A stretch of 64,000 nt of DNA from Ahaetulla prasina (GCF_028640845.1 NC_080540.1:213711800-213775799); one strand, 5' to 3'; positions 31,910-45,121 are shown, counted from the first letter of the stretch. Numbers and translations are program-made. The notes: a model not told the origin generated them from the sequence alone.

Positions 31910-34900
31910 TAATACTGTTTGAGGAAAATCAGTTTAAATGAAGCTTTGCCAATAAGAGAAACTGTGAAGGTTCACATGAAGCCCCAGGAAAGATAGAACC
32001 CCATTTCCAAGTTATTTCTTGTTTCCTATTTTTAATAAAGAATATTGATTTATAGCCTGAAAGAGATATGCAATGCTAAGATAATCCTTCAGGTCTTCCA
32101 AAGGTGCCCCCATTGTCACTATAGCAAGAACAAAGAATTGTACATTTTTTCTAAATAAAAAGAAGTTGACAGATAAAACAATAACATTTAGAGGGGAGAA
32201 TGATAGTGTTAACACTGACAGTTATCCAGTCAGGCCAAAGGCTTTGAATGTTGCATTTTTTAAAATCTGAACTAAAGCCTTAGCTATTCAGCCATCTTTG
32301 TGATAGTAAACTAGGGTCACCATCCATTTTTCCCCTTAAAATCTTTTTCACCTTTAATAGGTAGAAGAAGTCATTCTAACACAATCCTTTCTGTGCTGAG
32401 ATTTCACTGTGACTCTGGCTTGTGAGTTGGATTTTTGTTTAGTTGGAGTAATGTTATTTTTCAGGAATGTCATCTTGCTCACTACACAAGAGGATACAGT
32501 ATTGAGATTGTTAAAAATAATTAGAAATGAAGGGGGAAAGCAGAGCTCTAACATGGATAGAAAGCCTGTTGGCTGAGTCTAATGAGCCCTTTTCTTCATA
32601 GGCAGATGTTTCTTCTTGTGGGAATACCTTCAAACATGGCCTCCATCACCTCCTTCTCAAATGCAAGGAGGCCTTCCCAGCAGCATTTTCTGATGCACTC
32701 TTGCACTCTTGATGTACAAATTAGCTTAATGGCTTAATCCTGTGAGAATATTCCCAGTTGACCTCTGAGGATCAGGTGGAGATGTAAGACTATGGAGGCC
32801 TCCCTGTATCCTTTGAAGCAATTGGCGCCTACAATAGGCTTATTGTAGCCTGTGTAGGAAGTGATTTGCTCTTATTGAAAGCTTGCCAATCCAGTGTCTC
32901 TCAAAGGAAAGCTAATAGTAGAAAACCATCTGAATTCGTTCCCATATTGTCACTGCTGTAGCGCAGAAAAACAACAACAGCAAAACAACAAAAAAGCAGT
33001 ATGAAGATTTAGCTCACCCAGGTAGTTGTAATAGCAAACACTGCCTCTCCTAATGCATATATCACTGCATAATTTATTAGCTAAGGTTGTACGGAGAGCT
33101 ATTTCTGACTCTGCTTGTAGTCTGTCTGTTGAGGTGGGGGTAGTGGAATAACCGCTGTACTTAGTGGACCACCTTAGTTGAAACCAGATGAATAAACGTT
33201 TGGTTATGGGAACTGATTAAAGAATATTTTGCACCCTGTCTGTCAGGTACAAAAATAGAAAATTACAGTTTGTGCCTTATTAGAGCCATTCAAACTTTTA
33301 GCTCACACTTCTGGGATTCCTTAGTACAATATCTGGTACACAGAAGGAGTCAACTGGGGGCGGGGGGCGGCTAGAGTGGCGATCTGAAAAGTAAGGCAGA
33401 ACTGAGAAACACAGTGTTCTGTTCAATTAATTTTGCTCTTTTTCCCCCTACAACAAGAGCTGTTGTTATAAGCTGGCTTCTGTCATTTCTTCTTATTTTG
33501 ATCACTTATTTGTAAGCTCATGAAGATTTAATATTTTTTAAAAAGGAGGAGAAGGAAGAGGGGGAAGATAAGGAGGAAGAGGAAGAAGAAATGTATTTTT
33601 TTAATCTGGCAGTTGGACATCTGCGCAACATTTCTTGATAAAAAAATATGGTAATCACAATTATTTTTCGTGTTCAAAATGCCTGCACATCTTGCAATTT
33701 GTACCTAATTTCAAAACAAAGCAAAGCACTGCCAGATGTTTTGCTGCTAGAAGCTCAAATCAAAAATTAAATTACTGTATGAATGAATTACAGTACTAAG
33801 AGGATGATCAGAATCAGTGGCTTGTATACATGATGTCCAATCAATGTTTTATTGAAAATAGGATTTCTCTTTTATTTAAATTGCCCACGGGAAAAATGAG
33901 GGGTATCAGATAGGAAGGTAAGAGATTAGAATACTGTACTGAAAAAAAAATGCATTGATCTTGGATTGAACGAAGTAAACTAAGCACTCAGTACAATGAA
34001 TGTAAACTTTCTAACCAGGGTTCTATAATTAACATATCCCAATGACTTAAGATAGTAAAGTCAACAATAACCAATCCAATAATTGTGTTGATGGATGGGT
34101 GGGTGGGTGGGTCCATGGATAAGAACTGAACTGTCCCATGGAAAAAATATCATCTAATGGATTTTTAAAAAGATTCTAGAAAAGAAAAGCCAGAAGATAT
34201 TTTTTTTTTATCTGTAGGTACACTTGTGTTGGGCTTTAAAAGATGCCTTTGTTGTTTCTTTATACAATCCCACTAGGCTTGCTTGATTTTTTTTAATTCT
34301 CTCCCAGATGGGGGTTTTTTCACTGGCACCTTTTTTGTGCCCCTGTCTGCCTTCTGTTTCCCTCTTGCTTTGCTAAGTGGTCTCTTTGCTGGTCTCCCCA
34401 TTGCTTTCAGCTTTTACTTTCCTACCTTCAAAGGATCTGCTGGAGGAGTAACAGTTTATTCTTGATGTTATTTTTCTTTGAAGTGCCATTTGCTGGCATG
34501 CTTAGTTGTGCTCAGATGGCAGGTTGCTACCTTCATGATTAAATGCTGTTTTAATAAAGAGAAACTTCAGCTTTTTTTAAAAAAAACAACAACAACCACC
34601 CAGTCCGTTCCTTTTCAAACTACGCTGAAGAACACGCAAAAAGGAAGACTTTGAGGATTAGATGGTATATCCCAAGAAGAGAAAAGGGGCAGGTATGGAA
34701 TTTAAGCAAAATACTATATAATAACAGAGATCTTGCTGTAACTCAGGGTGTTAATTCTGAGCTAGGGCACCACCAATTGGGAGCTTGGTAAAACAGCTGG
34801 GTAAGTCTTAGGTAACTCCTCGTTTGATTTGTTCCTTTCACCTACACATCTGGTTCTGCTTTGCAAAGCTTTGTGCCACAGCACTGTACCACAGATACTA

Positions 34901-35580
34901 AGGCTAAAGTAACCATTATCTTACAGCCTAATTCTTATAAAAGATTTATCCATAGATTGAACTTCATAGATTAAATATTATCCCCAGACACTTCAGTGAA
35001 GCTTTGACTAAAAACTTGTTTGCATTAACTCTAGGCTTACTTTTTGTTATATTAAATGAATGGGCTCATTCCCCCCCCTTTATTTCAGCTATTATTCCCA
35101 TGAAAAGAAACAGATTTCAAATATAGCTGATGGGTAACTATTCAGAAAAGAAACCTCTCACTACAAATACTTTCATTTCAATAATTCATTAAAAGTCTAT
35201 TCATAAGATCAAGCATTTCTAACAATAATATATGCTGTGAAAGTTGCCTGTAACACAAATTAGAACAAATGGACATGTGCTATCTTAACTTTTGTAAAAA
35301 AAAAAAGGGGGGGGGAAGGGTGTTGATTTTTTGCAAAAAAAAATTGTAAATATATGATAATACTCTTTTAAAATACATATTTTTCATAAAATTTCAAGCA
35401 AGCCCATCTATGGATAAGTTCCCCCTTGAATTTTTTACAAAAAATCCCATGAAAATTATGAGGCCTCTTATGGTGAATTTTTTTATATTATGTTGGTAAA
35501 AAAAAATTAAGGATCCACAGATGAGCTTATAACCAAGTATATATGGTGTATGTGTCTATGGAGGTATGTTATTTTCCCAC
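31910..35580. other. Unannotated sequence, 3.7 kb
   Basis: The longest stretch without a recognised repeat. It has small simple tracts only: a GA-rich run at 33545-33592 and a TGGG run at about 34090-34112. No splice-bounded open frame with family similarity. It may hold old, unrecognisable repeats or conserved noncoding DNA; sequence alone does not decide. Confidence 0.4.
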
Positions 35581-35584
35581 AACA

Positions 35585-35732
35585 ACCCTGTGAGGTGGGT
35601 TGGGCTAAGAGGGACTAACTAGCCCAAAGTCACCCAGCCAGCTTTCATCTTAAAAGGTGGAACTAAAACTCACAGTCTCCTGGTTTCTAGGCCAACATTT
35701 TAACCACTACACTAAGCTGACTCTCATTTATG
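35585..35732 (-). mobile_element. tRNA-derived SINE
   Basis: In minus sense it starts gagagtcagcttagtgtagtggttaaaatg (A box within, 35700-35730), then a B-box-like gtgagttttagttcc, then 'ggctgggtgactttgggc'. Same family as 28372 and 52590. Confidence 0.7.
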
Positions 35733-36934
35733 ATAGCATATCTGCAATAAGTTCAAATAAATGTGGCAATGATTGAGAATTTATTTTCTTGACTGCAATC
35801 CTGCTAATGGTTTCTTTGAGTTTCTCTGTGTTCTTAAAAGAAAAGTTTCACTCCTCAGTTCTGAACTGAAGAAGCTTCTTGGATGAGAAGAGAAACATCT
35901 TCAAGAAAAAACAAAATCAAGTAGCCTTTTGAAAAAGCACCTTTGGAAAAGGAAATTTTTATCAACCAAACGACTCAGTGCCCATCCCATTTGATGAGAT
36001 CCAGTAAGGGGAATCTCCCTAAGTAATTGATTATACCGCCTAATTGTTAGCCCTTCAAAGCAGGCCATGTCGGATGTAGAATTTAACTGACATGGGCTAC
36101 CATAACAGCATCTTGTCAGTGCCTGACAATGTTTCCTTCCTCCCCTCCCCCCGTCCCGGCTCTTACCAAAGAGAATCAAGGTGAGGCAACCTTGAGTTTC
36201 TTTCTCATGCTTTCTTGTTTCCTGCACTAAGATCATTTTTTACTATGGTCATTTCATATTGTCTCCAAGGTCATCACTGGAGTTCTCTAAAACGAACCAC
36301 TGTTACTGTTAGGCACAGGCTTTTCTAACAGTAAATCAGATTCTGCCTTCCTGTCCTTTAAATTCATAATTCAGTATCTTACAATCTGGAGCCACAGTGT
36401 GTATGAGTCAGCCTTCTGCCTGATGCTTGGGTTTCTGTATCCTCCTGCATTTTTTTCTTCAAGGCTAAAGTGCCCAGTTCCCTTAATCTACCCTTGTGCG
36501 ACTTAATTTCCTGAAACTATATCGAATGTCTTTCCATTCTTTGTACCTACTATCATTTAAGTATTTCTAACCTAAAGAAAATTCATTTACTTCCCGCATA
36601 ATGTCCTTTACATTTCTCCTTTTGGCAGGGAAACTAATAAAATACTTGGTGATATTTTACTCATCAGTGATGATGAGAAAAATCATTTATTTGACAACGG
36701 ATTGGAGTACATATTTTGAAAAACAAAACTTGGGGGAAAGTGAGGCTAATAAATATTGGAAAATATTGATCTCCCAAACAATGGAAGCTAAGGACTTGAG
36801 ATATTAAAACCTTCCAAGTTCAACATTTTTCCATTTTCCAGGGCCTCTTCTGTGGGTTTTACTTTTTTTTTTCGTCCTTAACCAGTAAGGAGAATCAACT
36901 TTGATTCTTATAGGAGAGATAGCATTAAGATAGC
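35733..36934. other. Unannotated sequence
   Basis: No feature recognised. Confidence 0.4.
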
Positions 36935-36942
36935 ATAGAGAG

Positions 36943-37205
36943 CAGTGGTGGGATTATTATTTTTTTCTACCAGTTCTGTGGTTGTGGCTTGGTGGGCATG
37001 GCCAGGGGTGTGTGACAGGCAGCACTCGGCCTCCTGCACCCCCGTGGGAGCAAAAACAGGCTGTGGGGAGGAGGGGGGCCATTTGGGCCTAGTAGGAGTG
37101 AAAATGGGACATGTGGGGATTCCTGGGTGGGAAGCGGTGGGGCCAGACAGCAATTTAATTACCGGTTTACCCAAACTGGCTCAAACCAACTGAATACCAC
37201 CACTG
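36943..37205. mobile_element. hAT MITE, 263 bp
   Basis: Left end cagtggtgggattatt, right end ctgaataccaccactg. The exact 8-bp target duplication atagagag is at 36935-36942 and 37206-37213. The interior shares 'ggtggcttggtgggc'-type sequence with the copy at 23215. Confidence 0.9.
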
Positions 37206-37224
37206 ATAGAGAGATAGCATAGAT

Positions 37225-37352
37225 CAGGGGTCTCCAATCTTGGTCCCTTTAAGACTTGTGGACTTCAACTCCCAGAATCCCTCAGCCAGCTTTGAGGAAC
37301 TCTGGGAGCTGAAGTCCACAAGTCTTAAAGGGACCAAGGTTGGAGACCCCTG
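37225..37352. mobile_element. Fold-back hAT MITE, 128 bp
   Basis: Almost the whole element is one palindrome: caggggtctccaat at the left end, and ggttggagacccctg at the right, with arms of about 55 bp. Flanks gcatagat (37217-37224) and ccatagat (37353-37360) match at 7 of 8. It lies only 20 bp from the preceding MITE. Confidence 0.9.
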
Positions 37353-37360
37353 CCATAGAT

Positions 37361-38120
37361 AACATTAATTAAACATGTTAATATTCTTGCCTGGAAGAAA
37401 CAGAAGTTAAGAAAGACTAACCATCTCCAGTTTGGTTCAGAATTCTCCCCTTGCATAGTTTCCCCCCTTAGCATTAGAATTCCTGAGGGTACAGAATATT
37501 TGTCATATGTTGAGGTTCAACTTTTGCAGTAACATGATGTTTTGGGGTTTGGTTTAGCCCTGTGTTTCATAAAGTGTAGTTCTATGACCTTGCCCCTGCC
37601 CCTGCCCCCAAAGTCCAGACCATGTCAAGGGTTCTCTGAATCAAAATTATTTGCCGGTCTATGTTGAACATAATACAGTATTAAAAGCCCTTCAAACAAA
37701 TATGAGACAGAGTAGTGGAAATGGATGTGCCTGATTTAATTTTAATATAGTAAATATTGATAAATATAACCCATACAAACAAAAGCTCCTTTGAGGTTCT
37801 CCATATTTTTTAAAAGTGGGAACTAGTCTTAGAGGGGAGAACAGTTTAAGAAACATTGGCTAAGCATATGGTCCAATTTCTGCTGACGGTGTTTATTCAG
37901 TAATCCATAATTAAGAACATCATAGCTTAATGCAATGGGCAAGATCTAATTTCATCTTTATCCAAGACTTTACTATATAATATTACATGACTATACCCAT
38001 GAAGTCACCAACTCAGGTTAGAATTTGAAGGAAATTATTTTTTATTTCATTTTTTTTTTCTTCCTTATACTGGCCACCCACTTTGCCTTTTTTTCCCCTG
38101 ATCACTCACTATCTTATCCA
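37361..38120. other. Unannotated sequence
   Basis: No feature recognised. Confidence 0.4.
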
Positions 38121-38124
38121 TTCA

Positions 38125-38260
38125 GATTTGGGATGGGATAACTTTTTGATTTGAAGGGCCCTTTTATGACTTGTGGACTTCAATTCCCAGAATTCCTGAG
38201 CCAGCAGGCATTCAGTTGAAGTCCAGGAGTCATAAAAGAGCCACCATTCCCCACCTCTGC
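38125..38260. mobile_element. Diverged fold-back MITE
   Basis: Inverted halves 'cttttatgacttgtggacttcaa' and 'gttgaagtccaggagtcataaaag' flank a short centre with 'cccagaattcctgagccagca'. Same family as 37225. Termini degraded. Confidence 0.65.
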
Positions 38261-39340
38261 TTTATTGCATAGCAGACTGTTTCTTCAAGTTCCATGTTAG
38301 AAGCTGCAAAAATTCAAACAAACAAGGAAAATTTCACCTTTTCCTTCTTGATTATGCAGGGACACAGATGGTTGTGGGTTCTGAAATTTCAGCTGATAAT
38401 GAATCATCTGGACTGGGAGATAAAAACAAAACAAAGCAAAGCAAACATGCTTCTATTTTCAAGTAAGATGTAAGCATTAACTTAGCACAAAACAAAACAA
38501 AAAATAATTCAGTTTAAACAGTGAATTGTGCAAAAAAAAAAAGCCTAATAAAACATATTGCATAATCTTTGTTAAACACGCTAATATTGTTATGCTGGTT
38601 CTCTCTTGTATTATTTAGACATTAACCAGAAACCTTGGCCTGAAGTTTCTATTTTAGTTTGAAAAAAGGCACCCAGATGGATCTTGGTGGGTTTGCCAGG
38701 GAAGTGAACAGTTATGACTGTTCATGTACTTTGATTACTCACTGAATGAAGGAGAGATGTATGTCTTCTCCTACACATTATACTGAGTAGAATTTTCCAG
38801 AGAGATAATAGTACCTGAAAACTGCTAGCCGTATGAAAACCACACCAAATCAATCCAGAACCCCAGTGAGAAATGACCTAGTCCTAAAATTTACAATATT
38901 AAGAAGAACACAGCACTGTCCAAATGATCAGAATCCTTTTCTTGCACTAACAGACACATAATTGTTTTTATTAGCCTCCATCTTCTGAGAGAAATCAACA
39001 AAGCACTCTGGGGTAGCTTTTTACTACTTAAGAGTTCCTTGTTTTCTTGTCCTGAGCACATTCCTAGAATTGATCAATTATTTTCCATCTTTTTCTGAAA
39101 CTATCCTGAAACTCTATCAGTGCTCTTGGTTTTGTTTGTTGTTAACCTAGAATTGCATGCTGAGTGGGCTAAAGAAATGAACCCAGGTTTCATTCTCTCT
39201 CCAAAATACTCCTCTTAGCGCTACATCGAATGCTGGATAAGGAGCCCATCTAGCCACTGGCTCCATGCAAAGCCATTCATTTCATTATTCCATATGATCC
39301 CCTTGTCATGAATCCTGAAGGATCTATTTGACTTTGGGAT
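38261..39340. other. Unannotated sequence
   Basis: No feature recognised. Confidence 0.4.
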
Positions 39341-39347
39341 ACTCTGC

Positions 39348-39543
39348 CAGTAGTGGGTTTCAAATCCCTACCGGCGCTACTGGTTCGCTGTCAGTAGCGT
39401 GCAAGTGTGCAGCACTTCTGCGCATACGCAGAAGCTTCTAACATGCGCAGAGCATTTTTGATGACCTCTGGGCGGGCGGGCGGAGCCTCCCACCACTACC
39501 AGTTCACCTGAACCAGGGCGAATTGGGAACAACCCACCTCTAT
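39348..39543. mobile_element. hAT MITE, reversed copy of the 47749 type
   Basis: It begins cagtagtgggtttcaaat and ends aacccacctc. The interior has 'tgcgcatacgcag' and 'gcggagcctccc', complementary to the 'gctccgccc' and 'cacatgcgg' blocks of the copy at 47749. No matching 8-bp flanks found. Confidence 0.7.
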
Positions 39544-39788
39544 TCCTTTTAAAATCACCCACTGTGTCAGAGACAGAAGCCAAAGTTCTTCATATGAGGT
39601 TTGAGATTAAGCAAGGAACTGAGGAAGATTGCTATCTAAGTTCTCAAATCACTTGAAATTCTTATTAGCTAGTTTTCAATCTGGTTGGACCAAACTGGTG
39701 AGTTATAGAGTCTCTAAAGATGACTTAGGGCTATCTCACACATCCACTGGCCCTTGTCCAAATCCTCAGCAATATTTCAGTGCTATCA

Positions 39789-40433
39789 TGTGAACTTTCT
39801 CACCGCTGTTCCTATTGTATGAGTTCTCTCTTTGATATGTTCTCGTATTTAGTTGGGGAGCTAGGTAGCATCCCCATTCCTATGTTTCTCTCCCCGTATT
39901 TGCCCTTCAAGGCAAAGAAAGTATGCCTCCCTGTTCTGTCCTCCCTCCGTCCGAATGATGGCTTAATTAGCTGTCACTATCAGCTCTGGCAGCAGAATAG
40001 CCAGCGTCTGCCAAGAGCCTCCGTTATCTTCCACGACACTGGTGAGTCACCTAGAAACAAACTTCAGCTCTTAATCAGTGGATTTGCCTGTTACAAAGAG
40101 ACACAGCAGCTCTTGCTGCCTTTTATATCCTGTGGGGTGTGGCTCCATGACTCAGCACTTCCTAGGCCTGCCCCACCCATGCTTCTGTTGTTCCCTCCTC
40201 TCCTGCCTATAAAACCAAGCCTGATTGCCATCAGCTGGGTCTGCAGGTGTGGCCTGGGGGGGGAAGAGTCAGGGGATGGAGGCCTCGTTATCTCTTCCAC
40301 CTGGCCTGTTTCTGGCTCCTGGAGCTGAGCCAGGCAAGCCGGTGCTCCTGAGGTAAGTCCTGACGGCCCTTCCCCCTCACTGTCCAAGTCACTTTCTGGC
40401 AGCAGGCCCGGCTCGGGGGGTGCAGACAAAACA
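39789..40433 (-). mobile_element. Solo LTR, about 645 bp
   Basis: Minus sense starts TGTTTTGTCTGCACC (right edge 40433 on +), carries a TATA-like ggatataaaaggcag at about 40117-40131, and probably ends near AAAGTTCACA at 39789. The left edge is inferred. No internal genes. An open frame of 112 codons at 40091-40429 is GC-rich LTR sequence, not a gene. Confidence 0.55.
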
Positions 40434-41034
40434 CTATATAAATATGAGGGATCCTTGCTGCTCTCTGAGCTTGCTAGTTTTCTTGCAGATGTTTCATTAC
40501 CTAACTAGGTAACATCATCAGTGCTAGTTTAACAAGCTAGAAAACAAGAAAGCTCAGAAAGGACCAAGGAGCCCCTTATTTCAACCCTGAGCCACAAATA
40601 TTCTCCTTTATTGATGAATATAAATATAATATAAATAGCCAATACTATATAAATAGCTCCAAAATGGCAAAACCCCACCCGATCAGAGTACCTAGAAATT
40701 ATATAAAACAATGGCCACCCAACATGGCTTCAAATGTTTTGAGAAGGAGACCCAGATTAAAACTCCTTGCCAATGGAAAACTACTCAAATTCATTGCTTC
40801 AGAACACTGTAAAATAGAAAGAACACCTTTATAATGTTAGTTTAGCACAGCAGCTGAGCCAATGATTCAACTGACCATTTGTTTCATAGCCAGGAGAACC
40901 CAAGGATATGGGGCTAAGCTTGGACCCGTGCTGCCAACACAGCCTTTTCCATTTACTAGGGCTACAGCCTTGGAGAAAAATGGTTTTCTTTCCTCTCTTG
41001 GCTCTTTCTAAATAAGATAGTTCTAGATTGTGGT
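40434..41034. other. Unannotated sequence
   Basis: No feature recognised. Confidence 0.4.
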
Positions 41035-41040
41035 CTGAGG

Positions 41041-41389
41041 TGATAGGGTGGCTCAGTGGCTAAGACGCTGAGCTTGTTGATCAAAAGGTCGGCAGTTCAA
41101 CGGTTCGAATCCCTAGTGCCACTTAACGGAGTGAGCTCCAGTTACTTGTCCCAGCTTCTGCCAACCTAGCAATTCGAAAGCACATAAAAAATGCAAGTAG
41201 AAAAATACCTTTGGTGGGAAGGTAACAACGTTCCGTGTGCCTTTGGCGTTTAATCATGCCGGCCACATGACCACAGAGACAACTTCGGACAATGCTGGCT
41301 CTTCGGCTTTGAAACGGAGATGAGCACTGTCTCTTAGAGTCGGGAACCACCATCACATATGTGCGAGGGGAACCTTTACCTTTACCTTA
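41041..41389 (+). mobile_element. Sauria-type SINE
   Basis: The tRNA-related head has the A box tggctcagtggc at 41049-41060 and the B box ggttcgaatcc at 41102-41112. The body includes 'cacatgaccacagagacaac' and the 3' end is aacctttacctttaccttac. This organisation is characteristic of the squamate Sauria SINE, whose 3' end resembles BovB and is thought to rely on BovB enzymes. Confidence 0.9.
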
Positions 41390-42503
41390 CAGATTTTCTA
41401 GAGGGTAACCTATGCACAATATATTGTTTAATTTGGCATCAATCATCCAGAACTGAAGTATGATCTCAGCTTTGCTGAGACATGTAAACCACTGATCCTC
41501 TATTTCTTTTATTTTTCTCCTCTATTTACTCTCCATTTCCTTTGCACTGTGTGCTTCATATTGGGTAAACTCTATTCTCTCTGTATTTTTCCTATAATTA
41601 GGCCAGAATACTTAATACACCAATCCATGTTCTGAAGAGGAGCACACTATTTATTTATTTATTAGCTTATTCATTTGTTTGCATTTATTTACTTTACTAC
41701 TTATTAACTTGTAGGGGGAAAATGAATGCTGCTTGAACTTTATTCTTAATAGCATTTCTCCTGTTATGGATTCACCTAGCAGAATCTATTATGGAGTTTT
41801 CTTACTTTTCAGTTCAATTCATCTTGATTTTGACTTGCATTTGCCAGCTGAAGACAAATGATTATTAAAAGACATTTTTTGGAGCAGAGCATATTTTATG
41901 CCAAGGTTTGTTAGCCTGTTTGTTTTCCTGCTAGCATTTCATATTATTAGCCAAGGAATTATGGGCTCTGGGAGACCTTGTATCTTGTATTTTAACTAAG
42001 CTGTTATGCCTGCCTAGAAAGTAAAAACAAAAACAAAACACATACACTGGAAACTTGGTTATTGTTATGAAGACAAGTGTCATAAGTCAAGGTTTGAAGT
42101 TGGAAAGTTTTCAACAAAACAGTGTTAAGACTGATCTTATTCTCTTCTGATTTTGAACATTATACTGAAATATGGTGTATTGAAAAGGAAAGTCAATGCT
42201 GGGCAGGAAAAGAGGAAAGGATGTGGAAGCAATTGTGTCTACCACAGCACCCCTGGATTGTAAGATGCAAAAGGCTACATAAACCTTCCATTCATTTCCT
42301 ACCATAATACAAGCAGCATCAGCAGTTAAGAGGAGACTCTATTTGAAGCCAGCTTCATTAATACAAGAGAACGATTTATTTTATTGACACCATCTTTGTA
42401 ATAGGCGGCCAGCAGAAATATATTCATCCTCAAGCACCCTTAAGGTATATAGCTGTATGAAAGTTCCCAGAAGTATTTATAAAATGAAGTAAAAGTTGAA
42501 ACA
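41390..42503. other. Unannotated sequence
   Basis: No gene or known repeat recognised. Confidence 0.4.
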
Positions 42504-42511
42504 GTCTAAAC

Positions 42512-42844
42512 CCGTGATGGCAAACCTATGGCACGCGTGCCAGAGGTGGCACATAAGGCCCTCTCTGTGGGCACGGGTGCCATCGCCAGCTTTTCTTCTG
42601 GTTTCCAGCGCGCCGGCCAGCTGGTCTTCGCAGGTGCTGGAAAACAGCCTGAAAACGGCCAAAAAGAAGCTGTTTTCTGGCCATTTTTCTGGCTGTTTTT
42701 CATGTGGCCTGAAAATGGCCTGAAAACAGCCCCAAAAATGGCCACAAACGGCCAAAAAAAGGGCATGCGCATGCTGGCCAGCTGGTCTTCAGGTTTCCGG
42801 CACTGGGTTTCAGCACTCAGTGCCGAAAAGTTTTGCCATCACCG
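42512..42844. mobile_element. hAT-type element of the GTGATGGC family, 333 bp
   Basis: Left end ccgtgatggcaaacc; the right end read inward is cggtgatggcaaaac. Flanks gtctaaac (42504-42511) and gtccaagc (42845-42852) agree at 6 of 8. Termini match the 801-bp element at 2130. The interior has repeated 'aaaatggcc' and 'gaaaacggcc' words and no transposase. Confidence 0.75.
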
Positions 42845-43129
42845 GTCCAAGCAGATTTGGCATGTCATAATATTGTGAGACTAACAGATGAGGCCTGTAA
42901 AATTTATTGGAGCTGGTTTTTTTGTTTCCCCATGACTTGTACTCAGATAGAGAAATAGCTGAGCTGAGAAATAATTGCATTGTCTGCTTTTGGTCTGAAT
43001 AACTTGCTCTATTGGGTCCTCTCTACAAAATTGATTCTTTTTAAGAAGCAAACAAACACATGGGAGAACTGTTATTGTTTACAAAAGTTTGAAGGAAATG
43101 GTGCAAGTCTTCTCCAAAGGATGTTTATG

Positions 43130-43222
43130 TTGTTGTTGTTTTTGTTGTTGTTGTTGTTAGTTGCGAAGTCATGTCTGACCCATCGTGACCCCATGGACAA
43201 CGTTCCTCCAGGCCTTGTTTAT
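43130..43222 (-). mobile_element. BovB LINE 3' end, strongly truncated
   Basis: Minus sense: 'ggaacgttgtccatggggtcac', then 'gacttcgcaactaacaacaac', the BovB 3' terminus seen also at 50720-50795. Only about 90 bp remain. Confidence 0.85.
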
Positions 43223-44094
43223 ATTGTAGTTTAATAGATTTTGGTCCCCAAATGAGAGACCTTCCAGGGAAGGGAGAATGTAATTTGGCAAAATGCAACT
43301 CATATGCAATAATTTGTTGGAGATGATGATGTATCACCACAAAAGCTTCCATTCCTTGTGGTCATTTCATAACCTCATCTGCATCCTTAGGTGAGCGTTC
43401 GGTGTCACTGTTGGTTGAGAAAACATTACAATGTGGATAGTTGCCCTTGCTGCTGCTGTCCTCCATGCTCAATTACCTTGTTCCCTTCTGGAAGATTTAG
43501 CTCTTACTATCTCAATCAATATTTTAATGGAATCTATACACCACAATCAATAGACTCACATTGTATTCCCATTATCGCTAAGAGTTGTACTCATTTCCTA
43601 GAGATTATAGATATCTCTTTTGAAAATTCTAAGCCTGGACTTAAGTGCAACTCCAAAGCTGCATCAAAGCAATTTTTAACTTCCTGTAAAAATTATAAAT
43701 GTTGGAACTACTGCTTCCTCTTACCCCTTGCTCCAACATTAGAGTTTAATGACCCATTAGTAAAATCTCAGGTTGTTACAAAGTAGCCAGTTCCAGAATT
43801 AGCTTACAAACTTGAGTGCATTGGATGCTGCAGCTTTTTATTGATAACTTGTAGAATGGAACATAAACATGTATTTCAATGAGAGCTATCTGTAGATGTA
43901 GAGGGAAGAGGGAATAGCCTTGAAGGACAGGATGAAGAGCTGCTACCAAAGCAATAGTCAGATAAAAAGACCCTAAGTCTGGTCCAAGAAAATAATGTGA
44001 GTAAAATTTTCAGACCAACACCTCCCTAGTTCACATGAAGATAAAAGGGAAGGGAAAGCACATTCAGATTTACAATATTTTATTACTATAGCTT
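43223..44094. other. Unannotated sequence
   Basis: The open frame 43391-43786 has no recognised motif. Otherwise nothing identified. Confidence 0.4.
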
Positions 44095-44757
44095 TACACT
44101 GTGAAGAGCGATCTTGGACTCCTAGTGGATAACCATTTAGATATGAGCCAGCAGTGTGCAGCAGCTGCCAAAAAAGCCAACACAGTTCTGGGCTGCATAA
44201 ACAGAGGGATAGAATCAAGATCACGTGAAGTGTTAATACCACTTTATAATGCCTTGGTAAGGCCACACTTGGAATACTGCATTCAGTTTTGGTTGCCACC
44301 ATGTAAAAAAGATATTGAGACTCTGGAAAGAGTGCAGAGAAGAGCAACAAAGATAATTAGGGGACTGGAGACTAAAACATATGAAGAACAGTTGCAGGAA
44401 CTGGGTATGTCTACTTTAATGAAAAGAAGGACTAGGGGAGACATGATAGCAGTGTTCCAATATCTCAGAGGCTGCCACAAAGAAGAGGGAGTCAAGCTAT
44501 TCTCCAAAGCACCTGAAGGCAGGACAAGAAGCAATGGGTGGAAACTGATCAAGGAGAGAAGCAACTTAGAACTAAGGAGAAATTTCCTGACAGTTAGAAC
44601 AATTAATCAGTGGAACAACTTGCCTGCAGAAGTTGTGAATGCTCCAACACTGGATAGCCATTTGTCTGAAATGGTATAGGGTTTCCTGCCAGGGCAGGGG
44701 GTTGGACTAGAAGACCTCCAAGGTCCCTTCCAACTCTGTTATTATGTTATATTACAT
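44095..44757 (+). mobile_element. CR1 LINE, 5'-truncated
   Basis: Contains the ORF2 C-terminus (separate entry) and the typical 3' end 'gttggactagaagacctcc' with a short ATT-rich tail. The best CR1 copy in the window. Confidence 0.9.
44101..44679 (+). pseudogene. CR1 ORF2 C-terminal segment, 192 codons open
   Basis: This is the region after the reverse transcriptase catalytic core. In order it has [109 protein letters not shown] and [20 protein letters not shown]. The frame ends at the natural tag after LSEMV. One short internal deletion is likely, because EVFKKRL found in other copies is missing before DSHLSEMV. No endonuclease or catalytic YADD is present. Confidence 0.9.
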
Positions 44758-45120
44758 TAAAGTCAGAGGTGGGCTGCACTTACGTTCACAATGGGTTCGC
44801 TGGTTGTGAGTGCACGCGCCCTTTTGGGACTGAAACAAAGCTTCAAACATGCTGCTAATCAACTCAGGCAACTCCGGTGAGTACAGCAGGGCTGGCGCGG
44901 AACTCAGCTGGGCAGCATGGGCAGGGGGAATGAGCGAGAAAGTTAGTTATATATGGAAAGCATACCACAAGGGCAGGGGGGCGGGCCCAGTCAGTGATCA
45001 CAGCTAAGGGTTTGCCTGAACCTGCACAACCATGCAGCAGCCCACCACTGCTAAAAGTAGTATTGTCCTAAATGACATTGGTTTCCTGGTTTGGTCTGTC
45101 TTGAATAGAATAGAATTTAT
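44758..45120. other. Short unannotated stretch
   Basis: It contains 'aggtgggctgcacttacg' and 'ggcgggcccag', faintly like a MITE interior, but no ends were identified. Confidence 0.35.
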
Positions 45121-45121
45121 A

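Noticed and set aside
40091..40429. Proline/glutamate-rich open frame of 112 codons
   Set aside because: It lies entirely in the probable solo LTR and has no family similarity.
41049..41112. A- and B-box pair resembling a tRNA gene
   Set aside because: It is the tRNA-derived head of a Sauria SINE. No cloverleaf with paired acceptor arm could be drawn.
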